DNA from: CAYJPA01 sp964371945
Lineage (GTDB): Bacteria > Chloroflexota > Chloroflexia > Thermomicrobiales > UBA6265
NCBI GenBank assembly: GCA_964371945.1
Contig: CAYJPA010000003.1
Span: forward strand, 1-64,000
Direction: 5' to 3'
Length of the DNA: 64,000 bases
Part shown: positions 1-9,357 of the stretch, piece after piece
Position numbering within the stretch: the stretch's first letter is position 1
How the letters are laid out: each line of letters begins with the position of its first letter
The notes under the pieces: model-generated
The model's input: the letters and a program-made list of their open reading frames with translations, nothing else
What the model was told of the DNA's origin: nothing
The model's database searches: none
Program-made: the position numbers and the translations under genes

Positions 1-1030
1 GTCGTACGGCGAGACGCGCTCCCTGATACACCGAATAAGAATGCACGTTTCATCATTTGCAGCCATTCGCCGTCGGTCAGTTTTCCGATCTTCAAGAGCA
101 CTTCTGGATCGACCGCAACTTTGCCGAGATCGTGAACGCGCCCTGCGCCCTCGATCAGGTCCGCCTTCTCTTCAGTCTGACCGAGACGGCCCGCGATCAG
201 TCGTGCGATCGCCGCTACTCGCGCCGATTGGCCGGCCGCGTACGGGTCTCGCAATTCAACGATGTCCACCAATGACGAGAGTGCCTGCCGCTGTTCATCG
301 CGCAATGAAATCGCATGTCCGGTGGCGATGTGCGTCAGTGCAAACGGCAGCACGATCGCCGGAAGCACCAACGGCTCTGCGCCGACGGCAATCGCCGCGG
401 TCGATCCAAAGAGGATCATCACCACGTGCGGAGGAAGATCCAGCGTGAGCCCAAGAAGCCAGGTCCGAATCGGCGAAGTTCGAGACTGAATTGCACCGGC
501 CGTGGCAACGAAGAAGGTATTCGCGGCGTGCATCACTGCTCCCGCCGCGACCAAATTAAGCGCGTCGACAATCGATCCTCTGCCCGCTCCGAGGCCGAAT
601 CGAGCTGCGCAAACGTTCCCGCTCCCAACGAGACGTAGAGCGCGGTTTGACCGGCGCTAAATGTCGACCCGGCGAGGCGACCGGGCTCCGCGTGCCGGAG
701 ACGCGTCAGCTCTGAACAGAGCATGGCAGTAAATGCAACGGCTCCGCACCAGGCAGTCGGCAACAACCAAAGCATGGCAACGTAGATCGCGGTTGAGACG
801 CTCACATCAGTGTGATGAGCTAAACGTAGAGCTGTTCGTTCGCCGAGGGCGGATGAGCACAAGAAGATCACGGCCAGCAAGAGCCGAGGCAGGGTGATCG
901 ACTCAGGGAGGGCGAAGAGAGCGCGCAATCCGGCTAAAGGCCCGGTGACCGCGACCAAGGTGATGTATCTGCGAAGAGCCGGCGATGTCTGCAACAAATC
1001 ACTCGCGTCGCGAAAACGCCCCGAGTCCAT
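1..1030 (-). pseudogene. HD-GYP domain membrane protein, frameshifted and cut by the window edge
   Basis: The N-terminal part (1030 down to about 612) encodes a hydrophobic multi-helix membrane domain. The frame then stops at 533, but a shifted minus-strand frame continues the membrane region and runs into an HD-GYP-like domain with the segments VELRDPYAAGQS, VHDLGKV and LLKIGKLTDGEW. HD-GYP domains hydrolyse cyclic di-GMP. A second shift at about position 48 restores HSYSVYQGARLAVR, which resembles the family's next helix. Both shifts lie in runs of three A/T and one base added or removed repairs each. The His usual in the family's AGHS segment is Gln here, so even the repaired protein may lack a metal ligand. 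The rest of the domain, including the GYP motif, lies outside the window. Either a decaying gene or assembly indels. Confidence 0.7.
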
Positions 1031-1180
1031 CCTGAATACGAACCTTCAACGCTGTCCAAACCTATCTTCACGCTAATGAATCGTCGACTGAACGAACAGC
1101 CACCGATGGTCCCGATCTGGAAGTTAGCCTTACCTGCGCTTGCCTATGCCGATGTCACTCAGGCCAAAGATCGTGAACGC

Positions 1181-1209
1181 AAAAACGCCGTCCGGCATCC
1201 GGACGGCGT
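1181..1209 (-). terminator. Rho-independent terminator
   Basis: A perfect 11-bp stem (1185-1195 with 1199-1209) closes on the 3-base loop CAT. On the minus strand it is followed by five T residues. It lies about 100 bases past the stop of the small Tat-exported gene that ends at 1311, which it probably terminates. Confidence 0.8.
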
Positions 1210-1310
1210 GAACATGTGCCGGTCAGTCGTAGGTCGATCAGACTTGCAGATAGACCCATTCGTTGACGAATCCCTCAGCGCTTGTGCCAACGAGAATCTG
1301 CTGCAGCGAG

Positions 1311-1640
1311 CTATTCAGGCTTCATGGTGCGAAGGTCGCCCTTGAGCCCGAATCCGAGATCGCTCAGAATCACGGTGCCTTTGGAACCGACCGGTAATCC
1401 AACGCGTATGATCGAAGGTCCAGTAGCAGTCAACAGCAACCTGACGTCGCTCGCCAGGAAAATGTCAGCGAGGCGACCGTCGATCACGGCGATTGGGTCC
1501 ATCGAGCACCAACGTCGAGCCGCGCTGGTTTGCTGGACCCCCATCAGGGCAAGTGCGGAACCAGCGGCAATAACTCCAACCTTTGCCAGGAACCCACGCC
1601 GGTTCAACTTCGTTCGGTTATCGGCGGCTACCGGATTCAT
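1311..1640 (-). CDS. Small Tat-exported hypothetical protein
   Basis: 109 residues. The start shows a twin-arginine type signal (NRRGFLAKVG followed by a hydrophobic stretch to about residue 40, ending near SAA), so the product is probably exported folded. The mature part of about 68 residues begins with a single Cys (RRWCSMDPIAVIDG) and is rich in beta-type segments; I recognise no named domain. A good ribosome binding site (AGGAGT) lies 6 bases before the ATG. The gene stands alone and is followed by a strong terminator at 1181-1209. Function unknown; similar short Tat proteins are, as far as I recall, common in Thermomicrobia-like genomes. Confidence 0.8.
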   Translation of the reverse strand: MNPVAADNRTKLNRRGFLAKVGVIAAGSALALMGVQQTSAARRWCSMDPIAVIDGRLADIFLASDVRLLLTATGPSIIRVGLPVGSKGTVILSDLGFGLKGDLRTMKPE

Positions 1641-1934
1641 TGTGGACTCCTGCGGGCATCATTGATCTCTCATCCGAAGGTCATATCGAATTAGTCTGAT
1701 AGTAAAGTGGCACGCCCATCCGGGCCATCTGCCAACCGCCCTTTCACAATCAGGGAGCTAGGTTTGACGGCCCTGTACTCGCGGCGATTGATCACCAACG
1801 CCAATCAACCATGGCCGGTATCGAGACGCCGGACGATTCGGGTCCTGACTACCGACGAAGGCGATGCCGTCGGAGTAGGATTCACGATTCGATGACCTTC
1901 GCCCTGAAATCGGCGGAATTCTGATGTAGAGGTA

Positions 1935-2909
1935 ATGATGAAGATCGCGATTATCGGTTCGGGCTCGATCGCGGGCGAGCACATGGCCGCGATACGCGTA
2001 CTCCAGCGATCTGGCCTTGCGTTTGACGTTGAGGTCGACTCCGTGGTTGGACGTCGTTCCGAAGAAGCAGCGGCGTTTGCGCAATCACACGGACTCCGGT
2101 TCGGGACAACCGATTTGGATGCGGTGCTCGCGGACAGAACGATCGACGCGGTGATCGTGACGACGCCAACCGATCTCCACGCCGGTCACACTGAGCAAGC
2201 GCTCAATGCAGGGAAGCACGTCTTGTGCGAGATCCCATTGACGACTTCTCTGGCCGATACCGACCGCTTGATCGCGCTGGCTGATTCAGTCGATCGCCGC
2301 TTGATGGTTTGCCAAACGCAGCGCTTCTTTGCCCCGCTCGTAGAAGCCCGGCGAATGGTTGAAGCCGGGGAGATTCACGTTTACGCGGCGATCTGTCGAT
2401 ACCTTTTCAATCGCCGCAACAACATCAACTGGAAGGGCCGCAATCGGAGCTGGACGGACAATCTCCTCTGGCACCACACGTGTCACGCGGTCGACGCGAC
2501 GCTCTGGATACTCGGTTCCGACGTTGTCGAAACGTCCGCTCAAATCGCCTCGCCGGACCCGGTGACGGGAATCCCGATGGATATCAGTATCGTGATGCGC
2601 ACGGTTCTGGGTCAGATCGCGACAGTCGTCACCTCGTATCACGCGATCATTCCCCGGCACGATTACCTCTTGATCGGGAACGAAACGTCGATCCACTTTG
2701 TGGACCAGGAATTGCACGGACCATCAGGACCGCTGGTGCCGGCAACGGGCTCTGATCCCCTCCCGGATGCGCTTCCTCGCCAAAACGCCGAATTCTTCGA
2801 CGCGGTTCGAAAACGGCGGGAGCCCGCGATTTCCGGCAGATCGGTGCGCCCGGCGATGGCGGTGTTGCAGTTCGTGCAAGACCAGCTCGATGCTCAGACA
2901 CCTGCATAG
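1935..2909 (+). CDS. Gfo/Idh/MocA family NAD(P)-dependent oxidoreductase
   Basis: 324 residues, usual for the family. The N-terminal Rossmann fold opens with KIAIIGSGSIAGEH, the dinucleotide-binding loop. The first half continues with the family's typical DAVIVTTPTDLHAGH and ALNAGKHVLCEIP segments; in the last, the EKP of sugar dehydrogenases reads EIP, so the usual catalytic Lys is absent (Ile). The C-terminal half is the alpha/beta substrate domain, with a WHHTCHAVDATLWILG stretch. Members oxidise or reduce sugars, inositols or related cyclic compounds with NAD(P). The loss of the Lys makes the exact reaction uncertain. The start could also be the second ATG at 1938. The next gene begins 36 bases downstream and may be co-transcribed. 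Confidence 0.85.
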   Translation: MMKIAIIGSGSIAGEHMAAIRVLQRSGLAFDVEVDSVVGRRSEEAAAFAQSHGLRFGTTDLDAVLADRTIDAVIVTTPTDLHAGHTEQALNAGKHVLCEIPLTTSLADTDRLIALADSVDRRLMVCQTQRFFAPLVEARRMVEAGEIHVYAAICRYLFNRRNNINWKGRNRSWTDNLLWHHTCHAVDATLWILGSDVVETSAQIASPDPVTGIPMDISIVMRTVLGQIATVVTSYHAIIPRHDYLLIGNETSIHFVDQELHGPSGPLVPATGSDPLPDALPRQNAEFFDAVRKRREPAISGRSVRPAMAVLQFVQDQLDAQTPA

Positions 2910-2945
2910 GCCCGATCGGCATTTACCGGAGGCGAATAGAGCGCG

Positions 2946-3848
2946 ATGGGTTGTTTCCGCTGGATCGGCCAGGCAGTCTGCTTCCTATTGCTATTGGTGC
3001 TCGTGCCGCTCGCGCTGAGCGGCCTGTGGGCACGGGCCACCGTGCTTGACCAAGACCGGTATGTTGAGACGGTCGGTCCACTTGCTTCCGACCGCGCTGT
3101 TCAATCGGAGATCACGCTCAGGATCATGGGGTTCCTCGATGAATTGGTCGCGGAAGCTGACGTAGAGTCGCCGGAGGCGGTTCAACTCCTCGTGTCTCAA
3201 TATGACGAAGTCCGGCCGGTCATCGATCGCGCGGTGCGGGGGGTCGTCGAATCGGCGGCGTTCGAAACCGTGTGGCGCGAAGCCAATGCGGCGGCGCACC
3301 CCGTGCTCATGATCCTGCTCAAAGGGCGGGACAATTCTATTATCCGGAATTCAGGCGGGGTCGTAAGCATCGATCTCGCGGGTGTGTACGATAAGGTCCA
3401 GAGCGCGCTCGAGATTCAGGGTGTTGGGCTGCTGAATGGAATAGAACCGACCGATGATCAGCTCACGATGTTGCTCTTCAAGTCATCCGATCTGGTCGAA
3501 GCCCGGCAGATCATGCGGATTCTCGATCGCGGGATGATTGCGATCGCGGCGCTTACGATCATCGTCATCTTTCTTTACTTATGGGCCACTCCTGGTATGT
3601 GGCGAGGAATCTTTTGGCTGGCATTTGTCGCAGTCGTCACGGTGATCGCGCTCTACGTTGGAATCCAAATCGGGCGAGATGCAACTGCCGGAAATGTTGC
3701 CAACGAGTCGTCTCGAGAGGCCGCGGAGGCAATCTACGACGGCGTTCTGAAGTCGCTCCAACATCGCATGCTGCAAATCGGATTGTCCGGCACCGGAGTC
3801 GCCGGTTTCCTGTTTCTCGTGAGTCGCTTTCGGCCGCGACGAGTCTGA
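2946..3848 (+). CDS. Integral membrane protein of unknown function
   Basis: 300 residues. One N-terminal helix (about 8-28) is followed by a long, charged extracytoplasmic segment (about 30-195) and three more helices (about 197-215, 222-242, 272-290). The sequence after the first helix (VLDQDRYVETVGPLASD) resembles the start of actinobacterial membrane proteins that share this one-plus-three layout and have no assigned role. It follows the Gfo/Idh gene closely on the same strand, although the products show no obvious link. The C-terminus ends with basic residues (RFRPRRV), fitting a cytoplasmic end. Function not recognised. Confidence 0.75.
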   Translation: MGCFRWIGQAVCFLLLLVLVPLALSGLWARATVLDQDRYVETVGPLASDRAVQSEITLRIMGFLDELVAEADVESPEAVQLLVSQYDEVRPVIDRAVRGVVESAAFETVWREANAAAHPVLMILLKGRDNSIIRNSGGVVSIDLAGVYDKVQSALEIQGVGLLNGIEPTDDQLTMLLFKSSDLVEARQIMRILDRGMIAIAALTIIVIFLYLWATPGMWRGIFWLAFVAVVTVIALYVGIQIGRDATAGNVANESSREAAEAIYDGVLKSLQHRMLQIGLSGTGVAGFLFLVSRFRPRRV

Positions 3849-4038
3849 TGACGTCGTGCCGGGCAGGTTCTCTCAATCGTGACGATCGAGTTGTATCTCT
3901 TGACCATGCTCTATCTTTGAAGGCAGTAGGCTATGAACACAGCGGTCTGGAGGAGCACTGCCAAGGACACGGGTGACTGGAGTCATGACAATGGATAACC
4001 GCTCATCAAGACAGCTTGCCGTCGGGGTGGCCTGACAA

Positions 4039-4743
4039 ATGCCGAGCTCTCCGCGCGTAACCTTCTTCGTCGACGTCGACAACACACTGATCGACAACGA
4101 TGCCGCGAAGCGAGAAATGGATCGCCGTCTCGACGCCCGCATCGGTACCGACGGCTCCGCCCGTTTTTGGAAGATCTACGAGCAGGTGCGTGCCGAACGC
4201 GGCATGGTAGACATACCGACCGTTCTGTCCCACTACCTGGAGGAGACCGGCGATCGCTCGCTCCGGTTCGAATTGGCCGATCTCTTCATGCGATTTCCGT
4301 TTAGCGAGTTCCTCTTCTCGACCACATTGCAGACGATCAACCACATGCGCGCAATCGGCACAGTCGTGATTCTTTCGGACGGCGACCCTGTGTTCCAAGT
4401 GGCCAAGATCACCAGAAGTGGGCTGGCATCCGCCGTCGATGGGTATGTGCTTGTCTTTCCGCACAAGGAAAATCACCTTCCGGAAATCACCGCTGCCTTC
4501 GCGGCAGATCACTATGTGCTGGTCGACGACAAACCTGGCGTGATCAAGCGCGTTGCAGAACGCATGCGCTTCCCACTATCGACCGTGTTCGTTCGCCAGG
4601 GACGGTACGCCGCGACAGTCGATCCCGGTCCTTGGCAGGGCGCTGGATTGACCATCGACTCGATCGGCGACCTGCGCGTGTTCGACCGACCGTCTATCGT
4701 CAGATCCGGTCGCGGGGCAAAGTACCGGCAGAACTCAGCTTGA
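4039..4743 (+). CDS. HAD-superfamily hydrolase
   Basis: 234 residues. HAD motif I is FFVDVDNTLID near the N-terminus (nucleophile Asp in DVDNT), motif II is VILSDGDP, a conserved Lys follows in HKENHLPE, and motif IV is YVLVDDKPG. Such enzymes are soluble phosphatases or dehalogenases using an aspartyl-phosphate intermediate. A helical cap insertion lies between motifs I and II (about residues 20-90). The substrate cannot be told from sequence. The gene is separated from its upstream neighbour by about 190 bases and followed by a weak hairpin near 4782. Confidence 0.8.
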   Translation: MPSSPRVTFFVDVDNTLIDNDAAKREMDRRLDARIGTDGSARFWKIYEQVRAERGMVDIPTVLSHYLEETGDRSLRFELADLFMRFPFSEFLFSTTLQTINHMRAIGTVVILSDGDPVFQVAKITRSGLASAVDGYVLVFPHKENHLPEITAAFAADHYVLVDDKPGVIKRVAERMRFPLSTVFVRQGRYAATVDPGPWQGAGLTIDSIGDLRVFDRPSIVRSGRGAKYRQNSA

Positions 4744-4781
4744 GTCAGGACGCGCTGGAGCAAAATCCGGCAGAGCAGAAT

Positions 4782-4800
4782 CCGGCGGAACCGCCGGTTT
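4782..4800 (+). terminator. Weak terminator-like hairpin
   Basis: CCGGCG and CGCCGG pair around a 4-base loop and are followed by TTT, about 40 bases after the HAD hydrolase stop. The stem is short and the T tract minimal, so this is a tentative call. Confidence 0.3.
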
Positions 4801-4976
4801 CTGCCGCCGCCCAGTCACCCGGAATGACTGGTCACCTCATTTCGCGCGCCGTGACGACTGTCGTCCCGCTCGTGCGCCCCAGCATTATGCTGTCGTGCGT
4901 TCAACTATAGCGACGGCATTCACCCACGCAATGGGGAATATTCCCATCGGCTCGAGCCGGGCGGGACATGGTCCAG

Positions 4977-7442
4977 CTAGATTAGGTCGGCAAGACCATT
5001 CCGGTAGATGCAGATGATCAGGTCCGTTCTGGACTCTACGCCGAACGCCTTCTGGATTGCCTTGAGCTGGGCATCGACCGTGTTGTAGTCCCGATCGACT
5101 TTGTCGGCAATCTCCTTCACGGCCAACCCCTGGGCCACCAGGCCGAGGATTACGCGGCGCTTCGGGGTGAGTTTCGCCAGGGTCGCCCTTGCGCGGGTCG
5201 CCTCGTTCGCCTCTTTTGCCCAGGGATCCGCCATCGTCTCGCCGAGCAACCCCGCCGTAACAGACTGGGCAAACTCAACCGACAGACCTGGATCGCTCTT
5301 CTGGCCTTCGCCGAACGCGAGATCGTAGAGCGGTCCGCCTAGCCGCAAACGGAGCTCGGCAGCCGCCCGCGCGTACGCACGTCGCTCCGTGGGTGGAAGC
5401 AGCGCTCCAACGCGTATGCACAGTGCCTCGGAGGCACCGAACAAGCGCGCGGCGATCAGCTTTTGGTCGCGCGCGGCGGCAAGCATCGCCAGCCCACCGA
5501 TGGATGCGCCCGCGCCCCAGTAATCACCTTGATCCCAGTACATCGCCAGCGCGTTTCGATACATCTTCGCGGCGCCACGCCAATCCGCGAGATCGCGTGC
5601 CACCTCGCCACCATAATATCTACCGGTCGCCATTCCCCATTCGTACGCGATCATGTCATGAAGCGCACGTGCATCCGCCAGATGAGCAGCGGCTGCGGTC
5701 GGATTGTTCAGCGCTCGCTCGAGCACGCCGTAGGTGAGATGGCAGACCCCGACGCCGATGATGTCCTGCCAGCGGCCGAACAACTCGAACGCTTCATCGA
5801 TCCTCTGCTTCATCAGGGGATAATTGGCTTGACGCCAGGCGATAAGCGACCGGTAGAAGATCGACTGCGCTTCGATGCGCACCATGCCGATCCGCCGGCC
5901 GATCGAGTTGGCCTCCTGCAGAGAGATATCTGCCCGCTCGTCTTGCCCCTGAATCCAGCAAAGGGCGGCCAGGGAGATCAGCGCATCCCCACGAATCCAT
6001 TCAGGTCCCTGACCATTGACCAACGCCCGATCGAGCCAATCGATTCCTTCCGATACTAGGCCCCGAAACTGCCAGTAGGGATTGAGACCGTTCGCGATGC
6101 GAAGCGCCAGCTCCGCTGCCCCGATGCCTCGACTATTGCTCCACGCCAGCGCGGATCGGATGTTTCCGAGCTCGTCGTCGATCCGCTCGTGCGCCCAGCG
6201 GCGTGCCAATTTAACCCAGAGTCCAGTCGACGCAGCGTCGACAAAACCGCACATCAATGCGGCGTGCGCATGGTGTACAGCCTCCCTTTCGCCAGATTGG
6301 CGCAATCGCTCCTGTCCGAACTCACGCAACGTCTCGAGCATGACGTAGCGAGGAGCTCCGTCGCTGCCTCGTTCCAAGCGGATCAGGCTTTGATCGACGA
6401 GTGATTGAATGCCCTGCAGCGGGTCCAGCGCAATCTTTGAGAGGGGGAGCTCGCGATCATATTCTCGGTAGGCTGCTTCGAGTCGCTCGACGGTAGGGTC
6501 GAATCCCCACCAGACCTTCGCCGGATATGGATCGCCATAGATCACGGTCCACGGATAGCCGCTTCCCGCGTCGCGCCCGGTCGCGATGGCGACCGCCATT
6601 TCAACCGCAAATCCACCTTTATAAACGGACAGCCGTTGGAATAGCGTTCGTTCAGCGGGTGAAAGGAGCTCATAAGTCCATTCGATCGACGCTTCCATCG
6701 TTCGCAGCCGTTCCGGGACATTGATTGGACCGGTGGCCAGGAGTTGAAGGCGCTGATCGAGTCGCTCGGCAATGGTTTCCAGCGGAAGCGAACGCGCGTG
6801 CGTCGCGGCGAGCTCCAATGCCAGCGGCAGGCCCTCTAGCTTCCTGCTGATTTCGCCAACCGTTGGCAGCGCCGTTTCATCAAGCGAAGCACCAGTATCG
6901 CGCGCCCGTGCCAGAAAGAGCTGAACTGCCGCGTTCTCGCGAAGGGTAGCCGCGGGCGTATCGCGTTCGAGTCCATTCACCGGCAATGGCGCGATATCCA
7001 TCACGCGCTCGCCCCATATTCGAAGTGGGGATCGACTCGTAAGCAGAATGACCAGTCGAGGACAGCGGTTCAGCAGCTCCGCGATGAATTTTGCCGCCCG
7101 CGTAACGTGCTCAAAGTTGTCCAGCACGAGCAACATCGCGCGCTCCGCGAGGTGGCTCGACACTCGCTCCATCGCGGACTGATTTTCAGTGGCCCCGAGT
7201 CCGAAGTACTGCGCAACCGTTGCGGCCACCATCTCCGGGCCGGGCACCGATGCAAGCGGCACGAGGTGCACGCCATCCGGAAACAAAGGAGTCGCTTCCT
7301 CCATGACCTGAATCGCCAACCGGGTCTTGCCGACACCGCCAACTCCAGTCACAGTGACCAGGCGCGCCCGCTCGGCCGTCACCAAGCTGAGTAGTTCCGC
7401 GACTTCACGTTGTCGTCCAAACAATTCAGAGATCGCAGGCAT
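4977..7442 (-). CDS. AfsR/LuxR-type ATPase transcriptional regulator
   Basis: 821 residues. The N-terminus is an STAND/NB-ARC-like ATPase: FGRQREV opens the domain, Walker A is TGVGGVGKTRLA (about residues 32-43), Walker B is MLLVLDNFEH (about 107-116), and a later LTSRSPLRI matches the sensor region. A winged-helix-like stretch and a long TPR-like helical region (about 380-730) follow. The C-terminus (about 752-815) is a LuxR helix-turn-helix, with LTPKRRVILGLVAQGLAVKE as its opening. In this family ligand or protein binding to the helical repeats is thought to drive ATP-dependent oligomerisation and DNA binding. No partner gene is adjacent, so the regulon is unknown. The start ATG is followed directly by the ATPase domain, which supports it. 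Confidence 0.88.
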   Translation of the reverse strand: MPAISELFGRQREVAELLSLVTAERARLVTVTGVGGVGKTRLAIQVMEEATPLFPDGVHLVPLASVPGPEMVAATVAQYFGLGATENQSAMERVSSHLAERAMLLVLDNFEHVTRAAKFIAELLNRCPRLVILLTSRSPLRIWGERVMDIAPLPVNGLERDTPAATLRENAAVQLFLARARDTGASLDETALPTVGEISRKLEGLPLALELAATHARSLPLETIAERLDQRLQLLATGPINVPERLRTMEASIEWTYELLSPAERTLFQRLSVYKGGFAVEMAVAIATGRDAGSGYPWTVIYGDPYPAKVWWGFDPTVERLEAAYREYDRELPLSKIALDPLQGIQSLVDQSLIRLERGSDGAPRYVMLETLREFGQERLRQSGEREAVHHAHAALMCGFVDAASTGLWVKLARRWAHERIDDELGNIRSALAWSNSRGIGAAELALRIANGLNPYWQFRGLVSEGIDWLDRALVNGQGPEWIRGDALISLAALCWIQGQDERADISLQEANSIGRRIGMVRIEAQSIFYRSLIAWRQANYPLMKQRIDEAFELFGRWQDIIGVGVCHLTYGVLERALNNPTAAAAHLADARALHDMIAYEWGMATGRYYGGEVARDLADWRGAAKMYRNALAMYWDQGDYWGAGASIGGLAMLAAARDQKLIAARLFGASEALCIRVGALLPPTERRAYARAAAELRLRLGGPLYDLAFGEGQKSDPGLSVEFAQSVTAGLLGETMADPWAKEANEATRARATLAKLTPKRRVILGLVAQGLAVKEIADKVDRDYNTVDAQLKAIQKAFGVESRTDLIICIYRNGLADLI

Positions 7443-7739
7443 TCTTAGTCCGTCAATTCTGCAACTGCATCAACCAATACATGGTCTCGAGTCCTTCGCT
7501 GCGCGTGCGGTGTCGCCTGCTATCGACATGCCGGCACATTCCCAATAGCACCTCAGCCGAGAGATCATGCCCAACAACTTCGAACCTGTGCCGCGCACCA
7601 CCACTCATGAGCGCGAAACACTACCACGTTGCCGTGAAGACCCATCCCACAAGAGATCGCTTTCAACCAAGGTCTTCATAATCAATGCTCATGCTGCTAT
7701 CCTACCTGAAGCCACTCCTCGCTATGAAATGGAACACTC

Positions 7740-9074
7740 GTGCCCGACGAGCGTAAATTCGAGCCCGCCCACGAACGGGCCGGGCTCCGCCCTGAATCTG
7801 TCGATACGTCACCGACTGGTCGTCGATCGGCAGCAGGTTGGGTGCTGTACGACTTCTCCAACGTCATCTTCGCCACGAATATGCTCTCAGTCTATTTCCC
7901 GATCTGGGTCGTCGAGGATGCTCGAGGCAGCGACAGCGACTACGGCCTTGTCAGCGGACTCTCGATGGCGGTCGTCTTCCTGATCGCGCCGCTATTGGGG
8001 GCACTGCTCGATCGAATGCGGCGGCGGATGCCCCTGCTGATCGCCGCGACAGTCATCACCTGCCTTTGTACCGCGTTCATCGGAACTGGGGGACTTGGAC
8101 CGGCGCTTGCACTCTTCTTCGTCGCGAACGCGGTCTTTCAAACGGGTGTCATCGTGTACGACTCCTTGCTGCCAGATGTGAGTCCAGCCGGCCGGCGGGG
8201 ACGATTGAGCGGAGCGGGCATTGCCGCGGGGTTCGGCGGCTCGGTCGTCGGGTTGCTGATCGGCATCACCGTACTCGCGGTCGACGCCGGCGCAAAACCG
8301 CTCGTCTTCAAGATCACCGCGTTGCTCTTCTTGCTCGGTTCGATTCCATGCTTTCTCTGGATCCGAGAACCGGTGCGTGTACCTCGCACCCGGCCGAATC
8401 AATCACCGTTTCAAGGCGCCATCGCAGAAGTGAAAGAAAGCAGGGCGTTCCTGAGGACCAACCCGCGATTGCGGCGCTTCCTGATCGGCCGATTCGTCTA
8501 CACCGATGCGGCGAACACGTTGCTCGCGTTCCTGGGCATTTATGCAACGAAGGAGCTTGGATTCAGCGATTTCGCGATCCAAATCCTCCTTTTGACCGGG
8601 ATTTTAATCGGGCCGATCGGTGCGCTAACAGCCGGGCGTTGGGCGGATCGAATTGGACCTCTTGTCACCCTCCGGCGCACGCTCTTCGTGTGGTTGTTGG
8701 TCTTCGTTTTGGCCGCGGCTGTACCGCTTTTGGGATTGCCGGATGTTCTCTTCTGGTCGATCGCGCCGCTGACCGGCCTCGCGCTCGGAGGAACCGCGGC
8801 CTGCGATCGCCCCGTGTTGATCCAGCTCGCACCACCGGCGGAATTCGGTCGCGCGATGGGACTCTACGCCATGGCCGGGCGCTTTGCCGCCGTCAGCGGG
8901 CCACTGATTTGGGCTGGAATCGTAAGTGGCCTTGGTTTCAGGCGCCCGATTGCGGTCGCCTTCCTGGCCGCTCTGATCGTGGTTGCCATGGCGATTTTAA
9001 GACCGTTGCTCGTAACGAATTCGCGGTCGATCGGAAGCTCCTGGGAATCTGACGTATTCAAACCAGTGGTTTGA
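7740..9074 (+). CDS. MFS transporter, Atg22/UMF1-like
   Basis: 444 residues with about 12 hydrophobic helices. The region before helix 1 reads AAGWVLYDFSNVIFATNM, matching the (A)W.LYD(F/W)(A/S)N signature of the Atg22/UMF1 branch of the major facilitator superfamily. The usual MFS loop between helices 2 and 3 appears as GALLDRMRRRMPLL and a second half-repeat as GRWADRIGPLVTLRR. Bacterial members are poorly characterised; export of small metabolites is a guess. The start is GTG at 7740, preceded by a non-conserved N-terminal tail of about 35 residues, so a later start is possible. A hairpin at 9099-9124 follows the stop and may serve both strands. Confidence 0.85.
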   Translation: MPDERKFEPAHERAGLRPESVDTSPTGRRSAAGWVLYDFSNVIFATNMLSVYFPIWVVEDARGSDSDYGLVSGLSMAVVFLIAPLLGALLDRMRRRMPLLIAATVITCLCTAFIGTGGLGPALALFFVANAVFQTGVIVYDSLLPDVSPAGRRGRLSGAGIAAGFGGSVVGLLIGITVLAVDAGAKPLVFKITALLFLLGSIPCFLWIREPVRVPRTRPNQSPFQGAIAEVKESRAFLRTNPRLRRFLIGRFVYTDAANTLLAFLGIYATKELGFSDFAIQILLLTGILIGPIGALTAGRWADRIGPLVTLRRTLFVWLLVFVLAAAVPLLGLPDVLFWSIAPLTGLALGGTAACDRPVLIQLAPPAEFGRAMGLYAMAGRFAAVSGPLIWAGIVSGLGFRRPIAVAFLAALIVVAMAILRPLLVTNSRSIGSSWESDVFKPVV

Positions 9075-9089
9075 AGGCAAGCATGGCTG

Positions 9090-9124
9090 GAAACGAAAAC
9101 GGGGACGGAAGATTCCGTCCCCGT
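9090..9124 (-). terminator. Strong Rho-independent terminator, minus strand
   Basis: A 12-bp perfect inverted repeat (9099-9110 with 9113-9124, GGGGACGG core) is followed on the minus strand by TTTTCGTTT. It sits 48 bases past the stop of the 21-residue peptide gene and so closes that transcript; it could also stop the convergent MFS gene. Confidence 0.8.
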
Positions 9125-9171
9125 CGTTGGATTCCGGGCTCAGTAGAGTTGCACGAATCCCATGTGCAGGC

Positions 9172-9237
9172 CTAGAAGATCAAAATCAGCTGAAGGATGA
9201 TCACGATCAACGCGATGGCGCCACCACCTATATACAT
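9172..9237 (-). CDS. 21-residue hydrophobic membrane micropeptide
   Basis: A very short reading frame, ATG at 9237 and TAG at 9172. It starts MYIGGG, and all the remaining residues are Ala, Leu, Ile, Val, Phe or a single Gln, so the whole product is one transmembrane helix. The gene call rests on three independent signals: a near-perfect Shine-Dalgarno (AAGGAGGG, 5 bases before the ATG), a coherent membrane-type composition, and a strong minus-strand terminator just downstream. It lies 120 bases after the secreted cupin-like protein on the same strand and could be its last operon gene. It may be a small membrane regulator or a toxin-like peptide; the sequence does not decide. Confidence 0.65.
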   Translation of the reverse strand: MYIGGGAIALIVIILQLILIF

Positions 9238-9357
9238 ATTTGCCCTCCTTGGCGCTCAACATTTGCTGATAGCCGGATCGCCAGGGACCCGCGAGCGGTT
9301 CCAGATCGGAACCACTCAACAGTAGATAAAACACGTGGTGTGCCACTGAGAGGGTTT

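Noticed and set aside
7838..9052. 404-codon plus-strand frame
   Set aside because: Second frame of the MFS gene; Arg/His-rich and without helices.
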